Shown here piece after piece: positions 13,349 through 25,300 of a stretch of 64,000 nt of DNA; the stretch's first letter is position 1, and the number at the start of each line of letters is the position of its first letter. A program made the position numbers and the translations under genes. The DNA comes from Anomaloglossus baeobatrachus (Eukaryota; Chordata; Amphibia; Anura; Aromobatidae). Below the pieces are notes generated by a model that was not told the DNA's origin, made no database searches, and worked only from the letters and a program-made list of their open reading frames with translations. The stretch is taken from the NCBI RefSeq assembly GCF_048569485.1, contig NC_134364.1:129309089-129373088 (forward strand), written 5' to 3'.

Positions 13349-16300
13349 CTGCAGAACAAGATGTCAGACAGATACCTCATAAGGGGGTAAATGCATGCGG
13401 TGGCGACGTCCCCTCCGTTTGATATACCCCAAATCTTTTTGAGGAAGACATTAAAAATAGCAAAACTACAAGAAAGTGGTTGCATAAGTGTTCACACCCT
13501 CTTATGATTGTGGCTGTGCTCACATTAAACAGCATCAGTGCTCGGCTGCCATCATTTACATCTGATTATCCCCCGAGTGTCGCTGTTCTAGGGGCATTTT
13601 TCTGACTTTTTTTGGTCTGTAAATAGCTGACAACACAGCAAAGGATATCATTGTGGAAAGTTGTCACTCGGGAAAAAGAAAGCGAAACATTTCCCCGGGG
13701 TTAGATCTACCATAGACACTGTGAAGACGCCATCAAGAAGGGGCTGAAAGCTGGAACAGCCCAGCCCAGACCTGAGGCCAAGGGAAATCTGTGGTGACCT
13801 GAAGAGGGCGCTGTACACAGGAGACGCCCCCCGCAGGCTGACAGAGGAGGAGCGGGGAAAGATCAGAGATTCTGGGGGGGATAGACCCCGAACCAAAAAG
13901 ACTGAACGTGCCAGAAATTCACAGAGGACAGCCCCAAGGTATTAGTGTAAGGGTATGCAGATTTACGCAACCACATAAATTTACTTCTGTATTTATCCAG
14001 CCAGATAGATTTTAGTTTGTTTTTCAACTAAATTATACAGATTCTGGGCAAATCTAAAGGGGGAAAGTCCTAAAATTCGTCTTCTCGGTGGGATTCTTGT
14101 ACATTGCGAACACCTGATATTATTACAGGGGTGTGTAGACTTATTATATCTTCCTATATCGGGAGTGATGTCACCTCCGTACATTACCTCCTATATCGGG
14201 AGTGATGTCACCTCCGTACATTACCCTCCTATATCGGGAGTGATGTCACCTCCGTACATTATCCTCCTATATCGGGAGTGATGTCACCTCCGCACATTAT
14301 CCTCCTATATCGGGAGTGATGTCACCTCCGTACATTACCTCCTATATCGGGAGTGATGTCACCTCCGTACATTACCCTCCTATATCGGGAGTGATGTCAC
14401 CTCCGTACATTATCCTCCTATATCGGGAGTGATGTCACCTCCGCACATTATCCTCCTATATCGGGAGTGATGTCACCTCCGTACATTACCTCCTATATCG
14501 GGAGTGATGTCACCTCCGTACATTACCTCCTATATCGGGAGTGATGTCACCTCCGTACATTACCTCCTATATCGAGAGTGATGTCACCTCCGTACATTAC
14601 CCTCCTATATCGGGAGTGATGTCACCTCCGTACATTATCCTCCTATATCGGGAGTGATGTCACCTCCGTACATTATCCTCCTATATCGGGAGTGATGTCA
14701 CCTCCGTACATTACCTCCTATATCGGGAGTGATGTCACCTCCGTACATTACCTCCTATATCGGGAGTGATGTCACCTCCGTACATTACCTCCTATATCGG
14801 GAGTGATGTCACCTCCGTACATTATCCTCCTATATAGGGAGTGATGTCACCTCCGTACATTACCTCCTATATCGGGAGTGATGTCACCTCCGTACATTAT
14901 CCTCCTATATCGGGAGTGATGTCACCTCCGTACATTATCCTCCTATATAGGGAGTGATGTCACCTCCGTACATTATCCTCCTATATCGGGAGTGATGTCA
15001 CCTCCGTACATTACCTCCTATATAGGGAGTGATGTCACCTCCGTACATTATCCTCCTATATAGGGAGTGATGTCACCTCCGTACATTATCCTCCTATATC
15101 GGGAGTGATGTCACCTCCGTACATTATCCTCCTATATCGGGAGTGATGTCACCTCCGTACATTACCTCCTATATAGGGAGTGATGTCACCTCCGTACATT
15201 ATCCTCCTATATCGGGAGTGATGTCACCTCCGTACATTACCCTCCTATATCGGGAGTGATGTCACCTCCGTACATTACCCTCCTATATCGGGAGTGATGT
15301 CACCTCCGTACATTACCCTCCTATATAGGGAGTGATGTCACCTCCGTACATTATCCTCCTATATCGGGAGTGATGTCACCTCCGTACATTATCCTCCTAT
15401 ATCGGGAGTGATGTCACCTCCGTACATTACCTCCTATATCGGGAGTGATGTCACCTCCGCACATTACCCTCCTATATCGGGAGTGATGTCACCTCCGTAC
15501 ATTATCCTCCTATATCGGGAGTGATGTCACCTCCGTACATTATCCTCCTATATCGGGAGTGATGTCACCTCCGTACATTATCCTCCTATATCGGGAGTGA
15601 TGTCACCTCCGTACATTATCCTCCTATATCGGGAGTTATGTCACCTCCGCACATTACCTCCTATATCGGGAGTTATGTCACCTCCGCACATTACCTCCTA
15701 TATCGGGAGTGATGTCACCTCCGCACATTACCTCCTATATCGGGAGTGATGTCACCTCCGTACATTACCTCCTATATCGGGAGTGATGTCACCTCCGTAC
15801 ATTATCCTCCTATATCGGGAGTGATGTCACCTCCGTACATTATCCTCCTATATCGGGAGTGATGTCACCTCCGTACATTATCCTCCTATATCGGGAGTGA
15901 TGTCACCTCCGCACATTACCTCCTATATCGGGAGTGATGTCACCTCCGTACATTACCTCCTATATCGGGAGTGATGTCACCTCCGTACATTACCTCCTAT
16001 ATAGGGAGTGATGTCACCTCCGTACATTACCTCCTATATAGGGAGTGATGTCACCTCCGTACATTACCTCCTATATCGGGAGTGATGTCACCTCCGTACA
16101 TTACCCTCCTATATCGGGAGTGATGTCACCTCCGTACATTACCCTCCTATATCGGGAGTGATGTCACCTCCGTACATTATCCTCCTATATCGGGAGTGAT
16201 GTCACCTCCGTACATTATCCTCCTATATCGGGAGTTATGTCACCTCCGCACATTACCTCCTATATCGGGAGTGATGTCACCTCCGTACATTATCCTCCTA

Positions 16301-19300
16301 TATCGGGAGTGATGTCACCTCCGCACATTATCCTCCTATATAGGGAGTGATGTCACCTCCGTACATTATCCTCCTATATAGGGAGTGATGTCACCTCCGT
16401 ACATTATCCTCCTATATCGGGAGTGATGTCACCTCCGTACATTATCCTCCTATATCGGGAGTTATGTCACCTCCGCACATTACCTCCTATATCGGGAGTG
16501 ATGTCACCTCCGTACATTATCCTCCTATATCGGGAGTGATGTCACCTCCGTACATTACCTCCTATATCGGGAGTGATGTCATCTCCGCACATTACCTCCT
16601 ATATAGGGAGTGATGTCACCTCCGTACATTATCCTCCTATATCGGGAGTTATGTCACCTCCGCACATTACCTCCTATATCGGGAGTGATGTCACCTCCGT
16701 ACATTATCCTCCTATATAGGGAGTGATGTCACCTCCGCACATTATCCTCCTATATCGGGAGTGATGTCACCTCCGTACATTATCCTCCTATATCGGGAGT
16801 TATGTCACCTCCGTACATTACCTCCTATATCGGGAGTGATGTCACCTCCGTACATTATCCTCCTATATCGGGAGTGATGTCACCTCCGTACATTACCTCC
16901 TATATCGGGAGTGATGTCACCTCCGCACATTACCTCCTATATAGGGAGTGATGTCACCTCCGTACATTATCCTCCTGTATAGGGAGTGATGTCACCTCCG
17001 CACATTACCTCCTATATCGGGAGTGATGTCACCTCCGTACATTATCCTCCTATATAGGGAGTGATGTCACCTCCGTACATTACCTCCTATATAGGGAGTG
17101 ATGTCACCTCCGCACATTACCTCCTATATCGGGAGTGATGTCACCTCCGCACATTATCCTCCTATATCGGGTGTGATGTCACCTCCGTACATTATCCTCC
17201 TATATCGGGAGTGATGTCATCTCCGCACATTATCTCCTATATCGGGAGTGATGTCACCTCCGCACATTACCTCCTATATCGGGAGTGATGTCACCTCCGC
17301 ACATTACCTCCTATATCGGGAGTGATGTCACCTCCGTACATTATCCTCCTATATCGGGAGTGATGTCACCTCCGTACATTATCCTCCTATATCGGGAGTG
17401 ATGTCACCTCCGTACATTACCTCCTATATCGGGAGTGATGTCACCTCCGTACATTACCTCCTATATCGGGAGTGATGTCACCTCCGTACATTACCCTCCT
17501 ATATAGGGAGTGATGTCACCTCCGTACATTATCCTCCTATATAGGGAGTGATGTCACCTCCGTACATTATCCTCCTATATCGGGAGTGATGTCACCTCCG
17601 CACATTACCTCCTATATCGGGAGTGATGTCACCTCCGTACATTATCCTCCTATATCGGGAGTGATGTCACCTCCGTACATTATCCTCCTATATCGGGAGT
17701 GATGTCACCTCCGCACATTACCTCCTATATAGGGAGTGATGTCACCTCCGTACATTACCTCCTATATAGGGAGTGATGTCACCTCCGTACATTACCTCCT
17801 GTATAGGGAGTGATGTCACCTCCGTACATTATCCTCCTATATCGGGAGTGATGTCACCTCCGTACATTACCTCCTATATCGGGAGTGATGTCACCTCCGC
17901 ACATTACCTCCTATATCGGGAGTGATGTCATCTCCGCACATTATCTCCTATATCGGGAGTGATGTCACCTCCGTACATTATCCTCCTATATCGGGAGTGA
18001 TGTCACCTCCGTACATTATCTCCTATATCGGGAGTGATGTCACCTCCGTACATTATCCTCCTATATAGGGAGTGATGTCACCTCCGTACATTACCTCCTA
18101 TATAGGGAGTGATGTCACCTCCGTACATTATCCTCCTATATCGGGAGTGATGTCACCTCCGCACATTACCTCCTATATCGGGAGTGATGTCACCTCCGTA
18201 CATTATCCTCCTATATCGGGAGTGATGTCACCTCCGTACATTACCTCCTATATCGGGAGTGAGGTCACCTCCGTACATTACCTCCTATATAGGGAGTGAT
18301 GTCACCTCCGTACATTATCCTCCTATATCGGGAGTGATGTCACCTCCGTACATTACCTCCTATATCGGGAGTGATGTCACCTCCGTACATTACCTCCTAT
18401 ATCGGGAGTGATGTCACCTCCGTACATTATCCTCCTATATCGGGAGTGATGTCACCTCCGCACATTACCTCCTATATCGGGAGTGATGTCACCTCCGCAC
18501 ATTACCTCCTATATCGGGAGTGATGTCACCTCCGTACATTATCCTCCTATATAGGGAGTGATGTCACCTCCGTACATTATCCTCCTATATCGGGAGTGAT
18601 GTCACCTCCGTACATTATCCTCCTATAACGGGAGTGATGTCACCTCCGTACATTATCCTCCTATATCGGGAGTGATGTCACCTCCGCACATTACCTCCTA
18701 TATCGGGAGTGATGTCACCTCCGTACATTATCCTCCTATATCGGGAGTGATGTCACCTCCGTACATTACCTCCTATATCGGGAGTGATGTCACCTCCGTA
18801 CATTACCTCCTATATCGGGAGTGATGTCACCTCCGTACATTACCTCCTATATAGGGAGTGATGTCACCTCCGTACATTACCTCCTATATCGGGAGTGATG
18901 TCACCTCCGTACATTACCTCCTATATAGGGAGTGATGTCACCTCCGTACATTACCTCCTATATCGGGAGTGATGTCACCTCCGTACATTACCTCCTATAT
19001 CGGGAGTGATGTCACCTCCGTACATTACCTCCTATATAGGGAGTGATGTCACCTCCGTACATTATCCTCCTATATCGGGAGTGATGTCACCTCCGTACAT
19101 TACCTCCTATATCGGGAGTGATGTCACCTCCGTACATTACCTCCTATATCGGGAGTGATGTCACCTCCGTACATTACCTCCTATATCGGGAGTGATGTCA
19201 CCTCCGTACATTACCTCCTATATCGGGAGTGATGTCACCTCCGTACACCATCCCCTTTATAAGGACAGGATGTCACAGTCGTCCGCTCTCCAGCACTCGC

Positions 19301-22300
19301 TCTGCGGTCATTACTGTGTTTGGATTTTCGTACACACTACAGGTCAGATTTCAGGGTTTCAGCAAAAAGTGTCTCTTACCCCTTGATCTGTTTTTTGAGG
19401 AGTCCTCCAATGGCGGGGGAGTTTCGGACCCCGGCGAACGGTGTCGGAGAGGCTGACGAAACTGTGCGGCTCCCAGGACCACATTCCTCAGTTTAGCCCA
19501 GTGCAGTCGGCCGCTCTGACTACTGGACGGCCACTTACTCTCCAGCACGGCCTGCGGATGACACAGAGTGGTGAACGCAGAGGCTGAAGGCCCCCGTATC
19601 ATGCTGAGCCTCCCCACCATCAGGCCGGGGACCCCACATGACGCAGACCCTTCACACAACCAGGCCAGGGGCTCCCATATCACACTGACCCTCACCACCA
19701 CCACCACGTCAGGGGCCCCCACATTACACTGACCCTCCCCACCACCACCACGTCAGGGGCCCCCACATTACACTGATCCTCCCCACCACCACCACGTCAG
19801 GGGCCCCCACATTACACTGACCCTCCCCACCACCACCACGTCAGGGGCCCCCATATCACACTGACCCTTCCCACCACGTCAGGGGCCCCCATATCACACT
19901 GACCCTCCCCACCACCACCACGTCAGGGGCCCCCATATCACACTGACCCTCCCCACCACCAGTCCAGGGCCCCCCACATCACGCACCTTATTGTAGTAGC
20001 CATATGTGATAGCGTTGGGGACGATCCCGGCCTTCCTCATCTCCAGCATGACCCGCACCGCCAGCACCGGCTCCCCGTACTGCCCGCATAGCTGCATCAG
20101 GATACGGTAACAGACCTGCAGGGGGAGATGAGGAGTCAGGACGGACTGATGGAGGTGCAGCTCCTGTACCAGTACTATATTGGGGTCTTATCGCCAACCC
20201 CCCCGCTCACCTCATCGGGTAAAACCACATTCTTGGTCTCCATCTGTTTCAGGGCATCGTACGCCGTCTGCAGAGCTCGCACTTTGCAGACCGTCGCCCT
20301 GACAAACGTGGGCAGATAGATGAACCACAGCCCGTAGCAGTGACCCAGGAGGCACTTAGCCCACATTTCAGGAATGGAGGAGTAGATTTGGGCCACCCGC
20401 TGGGCCGACTTGATCTCCTGAGAGACAGAAGGAAGAAGGTGAAAAACAGAGGGGAGGGGGGATACAGCCGGCATCAACCCCTTCCTTACCTGCTTGGTTC
20501 GGCGCGGTGCCGGACTGCTGGGGGCGCTGGTTTTCAGTTGAGTCAGTGGCGCCATGAGGGAGTCCTGGGGCAGCTCAAACAACTCTCTCTGCAGAGCTGG
20601 GAAACTATCGTACCTGTGAGGGGAGACATGAGGGGTGGTCTAAGGATGGGGGCAATGTACAGGGGGTAATTATATGGGGCAAAGCAAAGGCTGACTTGTA
20701 TCGTGCCGGAGGTTCAGATCCATTTGGGTCCATTGGTTCCTCAGCCGGCATGATGAAGACAGTGTGCTCACTGCGATGGGACTCATCCAGCTCCACCAGG
20801 TGCAGGTCCTCCATCTTCTCTCCATCTACCTGCACCTAAAGTGCACAATATGGAAGGCACAGGCTAAAAATGGGGCGCTACTGGTACAAGAAAGCCAGGC
20901 GTGGGGGGGGACGAAACCGGCATGTCTAGGCTGGATACAGTGGCAAAACCGGAATGCCGGGGCAGTGCGCGAGGGTCTGGACGAAAACAAAAACGTTGAA
21001 GCGGTGCACGGGGGCCTGGATGAAAATGGGATGCATAAGCTGGGTGCAGGGGGGTTGGGACGAAAAAGGGATTGTTGAGGGTCGGGGCAAGTACAGATGA
21101 TGCAGAGGCAGGGTGCGGGGGTCAAGGAAAGCACAGAGGATGCCGAGGCAAGGCGCAGGGATCGGGGCAAGCACAGCGGATGCCAAGGCAAGGCGCAGGG
21201 ATCGGGGCAAGCACAGCGGATGCCGAGGCCAGGCGCAGGGATCGGGGCAAGCACAGCGGATGCCGAGGCCAGGCGCAGGGATCGGGGCAAGCACAGCGGA
21301 TGCCGAGGCCAGGCGCAGGGATCGGGGCAAGCACAGCGGATGCCGAGGCCAGGCGCAGGGATCGGGGCAAGCACAGCGGATGCCGAGGCCAGGCGCAGGG
21401 ATCGGGGCAAGCACAGCGGATGCCGAGGCCAGACGTGGACTGCAAGCGGTGGCCGGGAATAAGCTGTGGAAGATAGAGAACGGGACGACATCGGGGACAG
21501 GGGCGCTCACCTTCTCCACGCAGTTGTCGAAAAACTCCAGAGAAGCGTGGCGGTCGCTGACAAAGGAGCAGTCCTCAATGAACTGCATGAACATCTGAGT
21601 CTTCACCATCTGCGCAGAGAACTTCTGATGAGCGCGGTCCCGGGATTTCCTGAATCCTGCAGCAGGAACCTCTGTCAGGTGATCAGCTCTCACTACTGTT
21701 CGCTGTTATCAGCTGCCACTGGTCACCTACCCTCCAGGTTGAACAGATTGCTGGAGTCCCGCGTCCGCTCTGAAGGGGCCTGTGTGATGGGTAACAGGTA
21801 GGAGCGGTAGCCTTTAAAGAGACAGGCCATGAAGCGCAGGAAGGCGGCGCGCACATCCAGCTCCAGCTGCGTCCGGCGCCCGTAGATCAGGTCGTAATCT
21901 TTCAGCAGAAATTCTAGAGATGCCTCCTCCATGGGCTTGTTATACACTGACGGGAAAAACCAAGGTCAGTGGTGGTGGACGATACAGCGGAGGATATGGC
22001 AGGAGTATCCTGCGGTCTTACTCTCGTCCAGCTGCTTGTGCAGGTCGCTCAGGCAGCCGCGCAGCACTTTGCAGGGTTTGCGGGGCAGCATCTGGTACGA
22101 GGGGATCTTTTTCTCTTCACTCCTGAAGAATATGACGGTCACTGATGCGTTTCGATGCCCTGTCCCCCCAAATTACAGGTGTACTCACTGAAAAAGTGTG
22201 TTAGTGTCGAGGTCCACACAGAGGACATCCTGTGGGGGGTCGTGGAGGTCGAAGTAGCTGGAATGGATCCCCACAATGAAGGGTACAGGGGCACAGAGGA

Positions 22301-25300
22301 CGTCGGAGAGGCTGAGTGGGCACAGGGGGATGTAGGGGCACTGCCAGCGGAGTGGGAAGATGATCTGCAGAGACAAGAGAAGGGGGTCCACTCCACACCA
22401 CGTCCTGTCAGCACCCCCCCGAAGTAACGCTACTCACAGACACCAGGGCTTCTCCCACGCTGGTCAACACGTCCGGCCGCTGTGAGTGGATCAGCAGCTT
22501 CTGCTCTGTCAGAACGGCCAGGAGTAAGGTGACGGCGTTCTCCGGGCCCAGGTTCTGCAGGAACGTCACGTAACTGGCCCCGCTGCAACACAAGAGCCGC
22601 GTCACAAGGAGGCAGGGGAGGTGATGGGTGGGAGTATTGCCAGAAATCAGCACAGCCACGCGCTTCCCACTGCCCCCATCTTACCTGAGGGGCAGAGGCG
22701 AGGACACCGGCTGGCACAGCAGAACGTTATCATACGGAGACATCTGGAGAGAGAGGGAGGGTGAGATCGGGCAGAGCGGCAGAAATCAGAGGGCGCCACC
22801 CACACACATCCCCAACACTCACCTGGATCAGGATACGGGGTCTCTGCGGAGACGGGAAGGGGACATTAAACATAAAGTTGGAAATATGTCTGTGAAAAGA
22901 AGAGAAAGGCCCTGAAAAAGCGACAGCCCCCAGCCAGTCATGCTGGGAGTTGTAGTTCTTGACAGGCCAGTGATATGCCCCGAGGAGCCAGGTGACCACT
23001 TACTTCTCTACGGGCAGCACATGAGGCCCGGAGATGGAGTACCGATAGATGAAAGTCAGGAACTTCTGGAAGACGTCAAAGAAGGGCCAGCGGGACAAGA
23101 CGCAGATGCTCTTCTTGGTCTGGACGGATTTGCTGCTCACCGGCCGTTTGTCCACCACGCTGAGGAGACCCAGGCGCTGGCACTGCTTCTCGGACAGCTC
23201 CTCCCGGGGGTACGGCTCATAGAACTCTATGGCAGCGCCATACACCTGCAGGAAGGATACGATCAGCCGCTGTCGTCCGTGACGCTCAGCTCCGGCCCGT
23301 CACCACTCACCTTGTCTCCGGACGCTCCGGTCAGCACAAAGGTGGAGAACACAGGAAGGTGGTATTTGGTGCTCAGCGACCAGCTCTCAATGGTGGCTCC
23401 CATCGGAAGGCAGAAGATCGGGACCATCTCCGGGAAAGGGAACATTTCACTGTCCGTCTCCGGGAATCGGCTGATCACCCCTAGAGACAAGAGAGGGTCA
23501 CACCAGACCCCCTGACCCTACAGAAGCGCGGGCACCAGGCGGGGACTCACCTGCCTCATACACCAGGCTGTGCACCTTGGCCATCGCCTTCTTGTAGCAC
23601 AGGAACAGAGCCGGCCCAAACTGAGGGACAGACAAGGGCAGAGTGAGCGAAGGGGCAGCCCTGACAACCAACCAGTCTGACAACCAGTCCCCATATAACA
23701 CTGGACGCTGCAGAATCCCCCGGGCAGGAAAGCTCAGCCTCCGAGGTTATAGGATGACCCCATCACATCCAAAGCTGCAAACAGTGAACTTACATCGTAT
23801 CTTATCTTCCAAAGCTGCACTCACTATTCTGCTGTTACATCATATCTTATGCTCCAGTCACCTCCAGAGCTGCAGTCACTATTCTGCTGTTACATCATAT
23901 CTTATGCTCCAGTCACCCCCAGAGCTGCAGTCACTAATCTGCTGTTACATCGTGTCTTTTCTGCAGTCACCTCCAGAGCTGTGGTCACTATTCTGCTGTT
24001 ACATTGTGTCTTATCCTCCAGTCACCTCCAGAGCTGCACTCAGTATTCTGTTGTTACATAGTGTCTCATCCAGGGCTGTGGAGTCGGAAAGCCAAACCTC
24101 CCACTTTGACTCCTCGTTTTCCGAGTCCGACTCCAACTCCCTCATACATGACTGAAGTCTGTGATCAATTTCCTGTAGTAAAATGGTGACATCACTACTG
24201 ATCCGATGGAGCTGAAGAGCAGCAGATCCAGCTAAAGCCGAGATCCTCGGATCAGGAATAGAACGGACATTTCTAGAACATTCACAACTTTCCCAAGTTC
24301 TTATGAAAAAATCATCACATTCTGCACTGAACGGCTGGACCCGATTTATTATATACAGTTAAAACTGTCCACTCTCTATAAATACATCTGCAGGTTTTTC
24401 CCTCCACTCTCTATAAATACATCTGCAGGTTTTTCCCTCCGCTCTCTATACAGACACATCTGCAGGTTTTTCCCTCCGCTCTCTATACAGACACATCTGC
24501 AGGTTTTTCCCTCCGCTCTCTATACAGACACATCTGCAGGTTTTTCCCTCCGCTCTCTATACCGACACATCTGCAGGTTTTTCCCTCCGCTCTCTATACA
24601 GACACATCTGCAGGTTTTTCCCTCCGCTCTCTATACAGACACATCTGCAGGTTTTTCCCTCCGCTCGCTATACAGACACATCTGCAGGTTTTTCCCTCCA
24701 CTCGCTATACAGACACATCTGCAGGTTTTTCCCTCCGCTCTCTATACAGACACATCTGCAGGTTTTTCCCTCCGCTCTCTATACAGACACATCTGCAGGT
24801 TTTTCCCTCCGCTCTCTATACAGACACATCTGCAGGTTTTTCCCTCCACTCGCTATACAGACACATCTGCAGGTTTTTCCCTCCGCTCGCTATACAGACA
24901 CATCTGCAGGTTTTTCCCTCCGCTCTCTATACAGACACATCTGCAGGTTTTTCCCTCCGCTCTCTATACAGACACATCTGCAGGTTTTTCCCTCCGCTCT
25001 CTATACAGACACATCTGCAGGTTTTTCCCTCCACTCGCTATACAGACACATCTGCAGGTTTTTCCCTCCGCTCGCTATACAGACACATCTGCAGGTTTTT
25101 CCCTCCGCTCTCTATACAGACACATCTGCAGGTTTTTCCCTCCGCTCTCTATACAGACACATCTGCAGGTTTTTCCCTCCGCTCTCTATACAGACACATC
25201 TGCAGGTTTTTCCCTCCACTCGCTATACAGACACATCTGCTGGTTTTTCCCTCCGGTCTCTATACAACATGGGTCCCCAATTCCAGTCCTCGAGGGCCGC

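Noticed and set aside
14150-19245. Regular array considered as a CRISPR
   Set aside because: Units have no unique spacers and the DNA is vertebrate.
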